Source: JBKHHU01 sp046539045 (GTDB taxonomy: Bacteria; Planctomycetota; Phycisphaerae; SM23-33). Taken from it: a DNA stretch of 12,871 nt. The position numbers and the translations under genes are program-made. The notes below the pieces were generated by a model that saw only the letters and a list, made by a program, of their open reading frames with translations, was not told the DNA's origin and ran no database searches. Below, piece after piece: positions 1-6,288 of this stretch (its first letter is position 1; the number at the start of each line of letters is the position of its first letter). Location of the stretch: positions 1 through 12,871 of the forward strand of contig JBKHHU010000098.1 of NCBI GenBank assembly GCA_046539045.1. Direction: 5' to 3'.

Positions 1-250
1 CCTTGGCGGAGATGCTGACGGTCACCTCCCCGTCAAAGCCCAGCCGGGCCATGCGGCGGCTCTTCCAGAAGTTCTTCACCTCCACCTCTTTGCCGTCGGC
101 GGTGACCTTGTACACGTCGCAGGGCTTGCCGACCTCGGTTTTGTAGGGGGTTACGTTGCCGCCATCCGCCGACGCGAGAACTGCCGGCACGAGAAGCAGA
201 AAAACCGCGGCCGTCGCGGTCATCACCCGGTGCGTATTCCGATCCGTCAT
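1..250 (-). CDS. Secreted protein of unknown function, N-terminal fragment
   Basis: The 5' end of a minus-strand gene; the rest lies beyond the left edge, so 83 codons are visible. The start ATG (250-248) follows a purine-rich ribosome binding site (AGGAAAAGAGG). The first ~27 residues form a classical signal peptide: a charged N-terminus with Arg and His, a hydrophobic core (AAVFLLLVPAVL) and an ASA cleavage-type motif. The mature part begins with GGNVTPYKTEVGKPCDVYKV and is rich in short alternating polar and hydrophobic stretches, compatible with a beta-rich exported protein. I do not recognise the family. It lies downstream of the PEP-CTERM gene on the same strand, separated by a strong hairpin, so it may or may not share its transcript. 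That it is an exported coding region is well supported; its function is unknown. Confidence 0.7.
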   Translation of the reverse strand, partial: MTDRNTHRVMTATAAVFLLLVPAVLASADGGNVTPYKTEVGKPCDVYKVTADGKEVEVKNFWKSRRMARLGFDGEVTVSISAK

Positions 251-279
251 GTTGTACCTCTTTTCCTTGCTGATTGTGC

Positions 280-317
280 TTCAGGCGGCCGACCGCTCCA
301 GCGGTCGACCGCCTGAA
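280..317 (-). terminator. Long perfect-type hairpin between two exported-protein genes
   Basis: An 18-base arm at 280-297 (TTCAGGCGGCCGACCGCT) pairs with 300-317 (AGCGGTCGACCGCCTGAA), with one mismatch or G-U position and almost no loop. It sits 72 bases after the stop of the PEP-CTERM gene and 29 bases before the start of the next gene on the same strand. Position and strength suggest a terminator, an attenuator or an mRNA-stabilising element. No run of T follows on either strand, so a canonical rho-independent terminator is not shown. It could also be a copy of a dispersed palindromic repeat. Confidence 0.5.
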
Positions 318-388
318 ACTGTGACAGACGACGACCCGCGCCGGTGCGTGGGTCATCGCTTTTACGACATTGTCTGTTTACGGCAAGC

Positions 389-1051
389 TTACTTCCGGCG
401 GCGAAGCAGCATGCCCAGCCCGCCGATCGCCAGCAGGCCCATCGTCGCAGGCTCGGGGACAACCGTGCCTGTGATGGCCAGCGAGTAGTCCTTGTTTTCC
501 CAGCCGCCCTCAATGTACGCCCCGCCGTCGTCGTACACGTCACTGCCGTCGCGGATCCACCGGAAGTGGAACGTGCCGCCGTCGATAATCTGGAACACGT
601 AGCCGTCATCGCCGGATGTCGGATCCAGTTCGGGCCCGTCGGTTATCTCGAAGTCGACGATCGTGTCGCCATCGAAGTCCGCCGTGGAGACATCGAAACT
701 GAAGACTTCGGTTCCGCTCAGGGTCGAGGCGTTCGTGTCTTCGACGTCGAGCAGCTTGATCGTGATATTGCCAGTGTTAGACTGGTCGTTTTGCAGACGG
801 ATGAAGATGTGCTCGAGTTGAAGCGTCTCGCCGGCTTCGTAATCGTCGTCGGGAAGTCGGAACCCCTGCCCCAAGTTGCGATTGCCCGTGACGTCCTTAA
901 ACCCGCTAGGGTTATTCTGGACCTCAACATCGGGGTCGGTTGGCCAAGAATCCGCCTCCCAATCCACGATCACGCCAGCCTGCGCGGAACCGGCGATGAT
1001 CAGAACCGCCAAGCCGAGCAAGACCATACTGATTCTTCCCATACCCTTCAT
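389..1051 (-). CDS. PEP-CTERM sorting domain exoprotein
   Basis: A 220-residue exported protein. I chose the ATG at 1051 because AGAAGGGAGC lies just upstream and the protein then opens with a signal peptide of about 25 residues (hydrophobic core ISMVLLGLAVLIIAG, cleavage near AQA). An in-frame ATG at 1171 would bury this peptide. The C-terminus is a textbook PEP-CTERM signal: a Pro-Glu-Pro motif at residues 199-201, a hydrophobic glycine-rich helix (MGLLAIGGLGMLL) and a final RRRK cluster. Family knowledge: such proteins are exported, anchored, then processed by an exosortase of the EpsH/XrtA type, usually in exopolysaccharide producers. The ~170-residue middle is rich in Asp, Gly, Thr and aromatic residues with a beta-sandwich look (for example FHFRWIRDG); I cannot assign it. 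It is divergent from the XylR-type regulator, which may control it. No exosortase is in the window. Confidence 0.88.
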   Translation of the reverse strand: MKGMGRISMVLLGLAVLIIAGSAQAGVIVDWEADSWPTDPDVEVQNNPSGFKDVTGNRNLGQGFRLPDDDYEAGETLQLEHIFIRLQNDQSNTGNITIKLLDVEDTNASTLSGTEVFSFDVSTADFDGDTIVDFEITDGPELDPTSGDDGYVFQIIDGGTFHFRWIRDGSDVYDDGGAYIEGGWENKDYSLAITGTVVPEPATMGLLAIGGLGMLLRRRK

Positions 1052-1141
1052 TGTTGTGCTCCCTTCTTCTGCCTTTTGTAGAAATGCGCGGCGGGTTGTT
1101 CCACCACGACATAAAGGATATCGCGTTTCACGAATAGGACC

Positions 1142-1171
1142 AGTGGCATTTTGCGCAGATTCAAGTGGCAT
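1142..1171. promoter_or_regulatory. Direct-repeat pair, candidate AraC-type operator
   Basis: The octamer AGTGGCAT occurs at 1142-1149 and again in the same orientation at 1164-1171, 22 bases apart start to start. Both copies are followed by T-rich sequence ending in TTTGC. Two direct half-sites about two helical turns apart are the layout known for AraC-family operators such as araI1-araI2. The pair lies in the 182-base region between the divergent starts of the PEP-CTERM gene and the XylR-type regulator, 63 bases upstream of the regulator's ATG. I infer an autoregulatory or bidirectional site; no convincing -35/-10 pair was fixed. Confidence 0.4.
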
Positions 1172-1233
1172 ATTTTGCCGCGCGATGCTATGCTTTGTCT
1201 CTCCTGTCCCGATCGGAAACGAAAGGTCTGTCT

Positions 1234-2367
1234 ATGACGCCCTCGCCGCGGAAGACCATCCTGCTGATGCTCTGGACCACACACCAGCACCCGATGCGGG
1301 CCGCCCGGGGTGCCCATCGTCTTCTCCAGGAGCAGGGACGTTTCGATTCGCTGCTGATGCGTGCTGATCCTGACGGGCTCGCCAAGGTGCTGGGCGCGAG
1401 AGACCGGTCCTTCGCCGGGGTGATCGGCTTTTTGCCGACCGAGAAATCCGAGCAACTCGTTTTGGACCACAACATCCCGGCGGTGAACGTCTCTGCCCGC
1501 CTGCCGGAACAGGGTCGCCCGGTTCCCCGCATCATCCCCGACAACTACGCCGTCGGACAGTTGGCTGCAGAGCACCTTATCCACCTGGGTTTTAAACACC
1601 TGGCCTACACCGGGGTATCCACATGGTACAGCCGGCAGCGAAAGGCGGGATTCGTCGAGGGCCTGCAGGCGGAAGGATTGGCCCCGGTGTGCGCCGAGAA
1701 ACTCCGCGGCGAGGAGATCGCCCGATGGTTGGAGAGCTTACCCCGCCCGATGGGTGTGCTGGCGGGAACGGACTTCGAGGCCCTTCGCGTGGTGCATGCC
1801 GCCCGGTCGCTCGCCCTGCGCGTGCCCGAGGACGTCGCCGTCATCGGCGTGGACAACACCGAACTGGTCTGCGATCTTGCCGACGTGCCGCTGTCCAGCG
1901 TGGACACCGCCGGCGAAGAGGTGGGCTACCGGGCGGCCGAACTATTGACCCGAATGATCGACGGGGCCGAAGCGCCGGGCGAGTCGATCCTGATTCCTCC
2001 GTCACGATTGGTCGCGCGGGCGTCGTCGGCGACCGTCGGCATCGACGACCCGCTGTTGCAGCGGGCGGTCCACTACATCCGCGATCACGCATGCGACCCC
2101 ATCGACGTAGCTGCGGTGGTGGAAGCTACCGGCATTCCCCGCCGCACGCTGGAACGCCAGATGAGGTCGCTGCTGGGGCACTCACCCCACCAGGAGATCC
2201 GCCGCGTGCAGTTCGCCCGGGCCGAGATATTGCTGTGCGAGACCCGCCTGACGCTCGACGGCATCGCCGACCGTTGCGGTTTCGCCGACGTGCGGCATTT
2301 CCTGCGATCCTTCCGGCAGAGCTACGGCCAGACGCCCAGTGAGTTCCGTGCCCGTCAGGGCGGCTAG
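1234..2367 (+). CDS. XylR-type transcriptional regulator (LacI-like sensor plus AraC HTH)
   Basis: A 377-residue regulator and the only plus-strand gene. The ATG at 1234 is chosen because GAAAGG lies seven bases upstream; an in-frame ATG at 1165 would add 23 residues and overlap the candidate operator. Residues ~8-265 form a periplasmic-binding-protein-like sugar sensor as in LacI and E. coli XylR: an N-terminal strand (KTILLMLW), AVGQLAAEHLIHLGFKHLAYTG near 106-127, and VPEDVAVIGVDNTELVCDLA near 197-216. Residues ~275-373 form an AraC DNA-binding domain with two helix-turn-helix units: IDVAAVVEATGIPRRTLERQ, then LDGIADRCGFADVRHFLRSF and the closing GQTPSEFR motif. This N-sensor, C-AraC order is the XylR type common in planctomycetes. 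The likely ligand is a sugar, and likely targets are the flanking PEP-CTERM and GH43-like genes; both points are inference. Its stop overlaps that of the convergent neighbour. Confidence 0.92.
   Translation: MTPSPRKTILLMLWTTHQHPMRAARGAHRLLQEQGRFDSLLMRADPDGLAKVLGARDRSFAGVIGFLPTEKSEQLVLDHNIPAVNVSARLPEQGRPVPRIIPDNYAVGQLAAEHLIHLGFKHLAYTGVSTWYSRQRKAGFVEGLQAEGLAPVCAEKLRGEEIARWLESLPRPMGVLAGTDFEALRVVHAARSLALRVPEDVAVIGVDNTELVCDLADVPLSSVDTAGEEVGYRAAELLTRMIDGAEAPGESILIPPSRLVARASSATVGIDDPLLQRAVHYIRDHACDPIDVAAVVEATGIPRRTLERQMRSLLGHSPHQEIRRVQFARAEILLCETRLTLDGIADRCGFADVRHFLRSFRQSYGQTPSEFRARQGG
2364..2367. other. Shared CTAG stop of two convergent genes
   Basis: The palindrome CTAG holds both stop codons: TAG at 2365-2367 for the plus-strand regulator and TAG read from 2366 to 2364 for the minus-strand GH43-like gene. 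There is thus no intergenic space and no room for a terminator outside the coding regions. Transcripts from each gene must read into the other's 3' end unless termination occurs inside the genes. Confidence 0.85.
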
Positions 2368-3236
2368 TGATCGCCGGGGAACTCCCACGTTTCCAGGTCT
2401 CTGCTGCGGGCAATTCCCAGCCAGTGGCTCATGTTCTGTTTGGGCTCCGGCACAATCCGCGAATGGAACACGCCATAGAAATGTCCGTCCAACTCGCGCC
2501 AGTCGGCCACGTACAGGGCGGCGTTGTTCTGGTAGTCGTTGAAGCCCGGCTGGTGCGGCATGGTCACCTTCCGCAGGTCCCAGTCCATCCAGTGCTCCGG
2601 GTCGGAACCGTCGCCTCGCATGACACCGAGCGCCTGCCCGCTTTTGGGCTGGATGGCCAGGTGCCAGACCCCGTCGATATTCAGCAGTTGCCCGTTTTCG
2701 GTGCTCTCCTGGAAGGGCAGGCGCCCCAGCAGTTCCCAGCCGTCGGGATCGTCCAAAGAGTCGGCCGTCGCCAGCAACGGCTCCTGCCACTGCTTGTAGA
2801 TGCAGTACCATCGTCCGTTGCTTCGAGCGACAGTCGGGTCGATCGCCCGCTGATCGACATTCACGTTCCGGGCCAGTTCCACGAACGGCCGCTCCCAGTT
2901 GACCAGGTCGGCCGACCGGGACAACCACAGCTTCACGTGCGTCCGGTCGTGCCCCGGGCGAGGGTCCCAGCTCTGGAACGTCAGGTGCCACAGCCCGTCG
3001 ATGCAGGAGATGTCCGGGCTGCAGAGGCCCTGGTCGCCCTGTCCCCAGAGCATGCGCGGTGCCGAAAAGGTAACGAAGTCCTCGGTCGTCACGTGGAGCA
3101 GCTGACAGCGGTTGCCCGGGGCGAACGCCGAGCAGAACAGGTGAAACACTCCCTTCTGCAACGCCACGCACGGATCTTTCAGCGACCAGTAATCGTGTTC
3201 CATGACGGGGTTGCGGATTCGGCTCCAGTCGATCAT
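2364..3236 (-). CDS. GH43-like five-bladed beta-propeller glycosidase
   Basis: A 290-residue protein with no signal peptide, so probably cytoplasmic. The ATG (3236-3234) has a strong Shine-Dalgarno (TTAAGGAGC). The sequence shows the repeated blades of the GH43/GH32/GH68-type propeller: KDPCVALQKGVFHLFCSAF near 20-38, CSPDISCIDGLWHLTFQSW near 72-90, SADLVNW near 108-114, AIDPTVARSNGRWYCIYK near 131-148, NIDGVWHLAIQPKSG near 186-200 and the final SRDLETW. Asp21 in KDP (general-base position of the clan), Asp133 in AIDPTV and Glu177/Glu180 in QESTENG are candidate catalytic or pKa-tuning residues; assignment needs a structural alignment. Family members release arabinose, xylose, galactose or fructose units from plant-type glycans. 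The substrate here is unknown. It ends in a 4-base tail-to-tail overlap with the XylR-type regulator, a plausible controller. Confidence 0.75.
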   Translation of the reverse strand: MIDWSRIRNPVMEHDYWSLKDPCVALQKGVFHLFCSAFAPGNRCQLLHVTTEDFVTFSAPRMLWGQGDQGLCSPDISCIDGLWHLTFQSWDPRPGHDRTHVKLWLSRSADLVNWERPFVELARNVNVDQRAIDPTVARSNGRWYCIYKQWQEPLLATADSLDDPDGWELLGRLPFQESTENGQLLNIDGVWHLAIQPKSGQALGVMRGDGSDPEHWMDWDLRKVTMPHQPGFNDYQNNAALYVADWRELDGHFYGVFHSRIVPEPKQNMSHWLGIARSRDLETWEFPGDH

Positions 3237-3487
3237 CTCGGCTCCTTAACTGACAGGCATCCTGTTCTGACGGCACCACCGCTCGGCTGCGAGTGGACTG
3301 GACGCCAAGTCTGTTCATATGCTGCCTCGCTGGCGTGTGGGCCGAGCGGGGCGTTGTTCAGGTTCTTTGATGCTCCGGGCCGGGGGCGGCTGGAAGAATC
3401 TTCGAACTCCTCCAGGCGGACCGGGTGTGAGGCCTTGACCCGCTTGGCGAGGGAATCGGCCATGTCGGACAGGCCTGTCAATCTCAC
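3233..3487 (-). CDS. Doubtful small ORF upstream of the GH43-like gene
   Basis: An 84-residue ORF with a GTG start at 3487 and an internal ATG at 3463; neither has a clear ribosome binding site. Its stop overlaps the start of the GH43-like gene as ATGA, a layout typical of translational coupling. The first ~45 codons from the internal ATG have mostly G or C third positions, as in real genes here. The second half does not, and it contains the neighbour's ribosome binding site. The product (starting MADSLAKRVKASHPVRLEEF) is polar with no recognisable domain, signal peptide or membrane segment. It may be a decayed gene, a leader or chance. Confidence 0.25.
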   Translation of the reverse strand: MRLTGLSDMADSLAKRVKASHPVRLEEFEDSSSRPRPGASKNLNNAPLGPHASEAAYEQTWRPVHSQPSGGAVRTGCLSVKEPR

Positions 3488-3595
3488 CTTTGGGTGCTCA
3501 TGATGCCATCATCCCAGAAACCCATTGCTTTGGCAATACACTCCGCCGGCAGGTTTTTCTTTGGGCGAACACGCGGTGCGATGGAGCGGGCTGTC
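3237..3595. other. Intergenic region between sufE and the GH43-like gene
   Basis: A 359-base stretch that must hold the 3' end of the sulfur operon and the promoter of the GH43-like gene. It contains the doubtful 84-residue ORF (3233-3487), the ATGATG-type palindrome at 3500-3512 and a small ATTGC/GCAAT dyad near 3525-3538. No T-tailed terminator after sufE and no convincing sigma-70 promoter was found. Confidence 0.5.
3500..3512. promoter_or_regulatory. 13-base palindrome, possible operator
   Basis: ATGATGCCATCAT is an inverted repeat with 6-base arms around a single central base. It lies 264 bases upstream of the GH43-like start and 84 bases past the sufE stop. Its size and symmetry suit a dimeric regulator's operator. 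Such a short dyad can also occur by chance, and no second copy was seen in the window. Confidence 0.25.
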
Positions 3596-4021
3596 TCAGA
3601 TATGCTCGCGGGCCAAGCCCTGCATGTGGTTGATAATGGTCTTGAGGCCGTTCGCCCGTGCGGGGGAGAGATTTCTGCCCAGGCCTGTCTTCTCGACGAA
3701 GTACAGATCGGCCCCGGCTGCCTCAGATGGGCTCGTGCCGTCCAGGACCGACACCAGAAGGGCGATCATCCCCCGGGTGATCTGCGAGTCGCTGTCGGCA
3801 GAGAAGTGCAGGACGCCGTCGCTCATTTCCGCCCGGATCCAGACCCTGGACTGGCAGCCCTTCATTGCGTGGCGGTCGGTTTTCGATTCGTCCGGCCAGA
3901 TCGGCAGGGACTTGCCCAAGCCGATCAGGTACTCGTATTTCTCGAACCAGTCGGCCCGGCTGTTCAGTTCCTGAACGATCCGATCCTGCCTGTCGTTGAT
4001 GGTCGCTGCGTATCCCTGCAT
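3596..4021 (-). CDS. sufE: SufE, sulfur acceptor and activator of cysteine desulfurase
   Basis: A 141-residue SufE, the family's usual length (~140). SufE takes persulfide sulfur from the active-site Cys of SufS, stimulates it and passes the sulfur on. The hallmark GCQSRVW is present, with acceptor Cys56 in AMKGCQSRVW. Further family features are NSRADWFEKYEYLIGLGKSLP near 20-40, FSADSDSQITRGMIALLVSVLDG and the C-terminal LSPARANGLKTIINHM. The ATG at 4021 is chosen because the protein then has family length; AAGGAG lies 11 bases upstream, slightly far. The frame stays open further upstream, but that part is arginine- and glycine-rich read-through antisense to nothing and overlaps sufS. It is the last gene of the four-gene operon, 29 bases after sufS. 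No sufBCD scaffold genes are nearby, which suggests use in the ergothioneine pathway as well as, or instead of, Fe-S assembly. Confidence 0.93.
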   Translation of the reverse strand: MQGYAATINDRQDRIVQELNSRADWFEKYEYLIGLGKSLPIWPDESKTDRHAMKGCQSRVWIRAEMSDGVLHFSADSDSQITRGMIALLVSVLDGTSPSEAAGADLYFVEKTGLGRNLSPARANGLKTIINHMQGLAREHI

Positions 4022-4050
4022 CTGTGCATGTTCTCCTTCGGTGGTCCGCT

Positions 4051-5268
4051 CTATGCGAGCATCTGCCGCACCCGCTCGATCCCCTCCACAAGCACGTCCA
4101 CTTCCTCCCGGGTGTTGTAGCAGCCGAGACTGGCCCGCACCGTGCCGTCGATGCCCAGATGCTTCATCAGCGGTTCGGCACAATGATGCCCCGAGCGAAC
4201 GGCGATGCCCATCTTGTCCAGAATGGAAGCCGCGTCGAAGCATTGTATGCCGTCCAGACGGAAAGAGATCACGCCATGCCTGTGCCCGGCCGGTCCGTAA
4301 ACCGTGATACGCTCGTCTTCGCTGAGACGCTGCAGAGCATATTCGAGCACGCGTTGCTCATGTCCTGCCAGATCATCCCAGCCGAGTTGCTCAAGGTACC
4401 GGATGGCCGCGGCGAGGCTGACGGCACCGGCTGTGTGACGCGTCCCGGCCTCGAATCGGTAGGGCGGGTCGGCGAAGGTAGTTCGTTCGTAGTCGACGTT
4501 TCCGACCATCCCGCCGCCGTACTGCCAGGGATCCATCGCCTCCAGCTTGGCCTTCTTGCCATAGAGCACGCCGATTCCGGTATCGGCATAGAGCTTGTGC
4601 CCGGAGAACGCGTAGAAATCGCAGTCCAGGCTCTGCACGTCCACACGCTGGTGCGGCACCGCCTGGGCCCCGTCGATCGTGACGGCTGCGCCATGAGCGT
4701 GGGCGACTCCGATCAACCGTTCCAGCCGATTGATGGTTCCCAGCACATTGGACACTGCCGTAAGAGCCAGCATTCGCGTGTTGCCGGTGATGAGCTTCTC
4801 TCCGGCCGCGATGTCCAGCGACCCGTCGTCCTTGAGCGGAATCACCTTCAGAGAGGCTCCCGCCGATTTGCAGAGCATCTGCCAGGGCACCAGATTCGAG
4901 TGGTGCTCCATGGCGGACACTACGATGTTGTCTCCCGTCTGCAGGCGAGGGCGGCAGTAGCATTGTGCAACGAGATTGATCGCTTCGGTCGTGCCCGAGG
5001 TGAACACGATCTCGCGAGGCGAAGACGCCCCGATGAAGTCCCGCAGGATAACGCGCGACTCCTCGTATGCATCGCTCGCCATTTGGCTGAGATAGTGGGC
5101 ACTGCGATGCACGTTGCTGTTCATCTGCGTGTAATACTCCTGCAGGGCCTCCAGAACCGGACGCGGTTTATGGGTGGTGGCGCTGTTGTCCAGGTACACG
5201 AGCGGCCGGCCGTACACGGTGCTCTGCAGAATGGGGAAATCGGAACGAATGGCGTCAACATCCCACAT
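4051..5268 (-). CDS. sufS: SufS, group II cysteine desulfurase (PLP)
   Basis: A 405-residue PLP enzyme, the same length as E. coli SufS (406). It converts L-cysteine to L-alanine and leaves an enzyme persulfide. The N-terminus has IRSDFPILQ and YLDNSATTHKP; FTSGTTEAINLVA (89-101) binds PLP phosphate; SAMEHHSNLVPWQ (118-130) contains the His that stacks on PLP; TIDGAQAVPH (197-206) contains the pyridine-binding Asp; Lys225 in SGHKLYADTG is the Schiff-base lysine; Cys363 in RSGHHCAEPL is the persulfide-forming cysteine on a short group II loop. The start ATG at 5268 has GAGGT six bases upstream. It overlaps the 3' end of the methyltransferase gene by 14 bases, so translation is probably coupled. 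Group II desulfurases work poorly alone and need a partner such as SufE, encoded immediately downstream. The operon position suggests its sulfur is meant for the EanB-like protein. Confidence 0.95.
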   Translation of the reverse strand: MWDVDAIRSDFPILQSTVYGRPLVYLDNSATTHKPRPVLEALQEYYTQMNSNVHRSAHYLSQMASDAYEESRVILRDFIGASSPREIVFTSGTTEAINLVAQCYCRPRLQTGDNIVVSAMEHHSNLVPWQMLCKSAGASLKVIPLKDDGSLDIAAGEKLITGNTRMLALTAVSNVLGTINRLERLIGVAHAHGAAVTIDGAQAVPHQRVDVQSLDCDFYAFSGHKLYADTGIGVLYGKKAKLEAMDPWQYGGGMVGNVDYERTTFADPPYRFEAGTRHTAGAVSLAAAIRYLEQLGWDDLAGHEQRVLEYALQRLSEDERITVYGPAGHRHGVISFRLDGIQCFDAASILDKMGIAVRSGHHCAEPLMKHLGIDGTVRASLGCYNTREEVDVLVEGIERVRQMLA

Positions 5269-6283
5269 AGTGACCTCGCGGAGGAGCCATCGCCCGCAGC
5301 AGAGCAAACCAATGATTCCCATCCTTCAGATGCGACCGCACCTGCAGGCCTGCCGATTGCAGAAGATCGGTGGCGCCGTCGATGGTGAACTTATGGGAGT
5401 TTTCGGTGTGGATCATCTCGCCCCGGCGGATGTGAAGCGTTTCGGGCGGTTGCTGCGGAAGGACGACTTCCATGTCTCTGTTGGCCCGCAGATGCATCTC
5501 GATGCGTGACTCTTCTCTGCGATAGAACGCCACATGGTCGAACCGGTCCGGGCGGAATGTGGTGCCCGCCAGCTTGTTGATCACTCGCAGGATGTTGCGG
5601 TTGAACTCCGCCGTGACGCCTTGACTGTCGTTGTATGCCTTCTCGAGGACGTCCACGGGTTTGACCAGGTCAATTCCGAGCAGGAACTCATCTCCCGGCT
5701 GCATGATGTCGGCGAGATGCCGCAGGAAATTTTCTCGTTGATCGATGGAGAGGTTCCCGATCGTGCTGCCCAGCAGGCAGAACAGCCGTTTCCGGCCGGG
5801 TGCGATGCTGTCCAGCTGTGTCAGGAAATCGGCGACCAGACCGTGAATGCTCAGGCCGGGGTACTTCTCAGCCAGACTGTCGGCTGACTGTTCTATGGCA
5901 AATCTGCTGACATCCACCGGAACATAACGGATGGACGAGAGATGCTCCCGGTCCACACCGTCCAAGATGAGCGAGATCTTGGAGCAGTCTCCGCTTCCGA
6001 GTTCGACGATGTCAACGTCCGAGAAGGCCGCACCGTCGGTCCGGGAGAATCTCCGGAGCAGCTTCTTTTCGGTTCGGGTGGGATAGTATTCGGGAAGAGC
6101 GGTGATCTGCTCGAACAGCTGCGAGCCGCGGTCATCGTAGAAAAACATGCTCGAAATGCGTCTTGGCGTCTGACGCAGGCCCGCGACGATGTCGGCCACC
6201 AGTACGTCCGCACCGCGAGCGGTCAGCGCATCATCGATGGAGATCAGATTGTCGCTGATATTCGGGCTGTCGTGTAGAGACAT
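5255..6283 (-). CDS. egtD: L-histidine N-alpha-trimethyltransferase, EgtD/EanA type
   Basis: A 342-residue SAM-dependent enzyme, close to EgtD (~320). EgtD/EanA methylates histidine three times to hercynine, the first step of ergothioneine synthesis. Family motifs: MFFYDDRGSQLFEQITALPE (46-65) followed by YYPTRTE; SAM-binding ELGSGDCSK (94-102); PVDVS (122-126); LGSTIGN (171-177); AYNDSQGVTAEFNRNIL (216-232); and HTENSHKFT (292-300). In the last motif Glu294 and Ser296 match the Glu-x-Ser pair that M. smegmatis EgtD uses to hold the histidine substrate; Tyr217 and the YY of YYPTR match its substrate tyrosines. These comparisons are from memory. The start at 6283 is chosen because it gives family length and has GGAGAG 8-13 bases upstream, inside the 3' end of the preceding gene, only 5 bases after its stop. 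No EgtB-type oxygen-dependent sulfoxide synthase is present; its rhodanese neighbour points to the anaerobic route. Confidence 0.92.
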   Translation of the reverse strand: MSLHDSPNISDNLISIDDALTARGADVLVADIVAGLRQTPRRISSMFFYDDRGSQLFEQITALPEYYPTRTEKKLLRRFSRTDGAAFSDVDIVELGSGDCSKISLILDGVDREHLSSIRYVPVDVSRFAIEQSADSLAEKYPGLSIHGLVADFLTQLDSIAPGRKRLFCLLGSTIGNLSIDQRENFLRHLADIMQPGDEFLLGIDLVKPVDVLEKAYNDSQGVTAEFNRNILRVINKLAGTTFRPDRFDHVAFYRREESRIEMHLRANRDMEVVLPQQPPETLHIRRGEMIHTENSHKFTIDGATDLLQSAGLQVRSHLKDGNHWFALLRAMAPPRGHYVGC

Positions 6284-6288
6284 GGTGT

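Noticed and set aside
1052..1171. Extension of the PEP-CTERM gene to the ATG at 1171.
   Set aside because: It would place 40 extra residues before a classical signal peptide and run through the candidate operator; the ATG at 1051 has its own ribosome binding site.
2182..3318. Minus-strand 378-codon ORF overlapping the GH43-like gene in another frame.
   Set aside because: Arg/Gly/Pro-rich composition typical of an off-frame reading in GC-rich DNA; the 290-residue frame has propeller motifs and a strong ribosome binding site.
2367..3503. Plus-strand 378-codon ORF opposite the GH43-like gene.
   Set aside because: Antisense shadow without a ribosome binding site or recognisable motif; it begins in the stop-codon region of the regulator.
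4024..5388. Plus-strand ORF of 454 codons opposite sufS.
   Set aside because: Antisense shadow of sufS, which has all PLP and cysteine motifs; the plus frame shows no domain.
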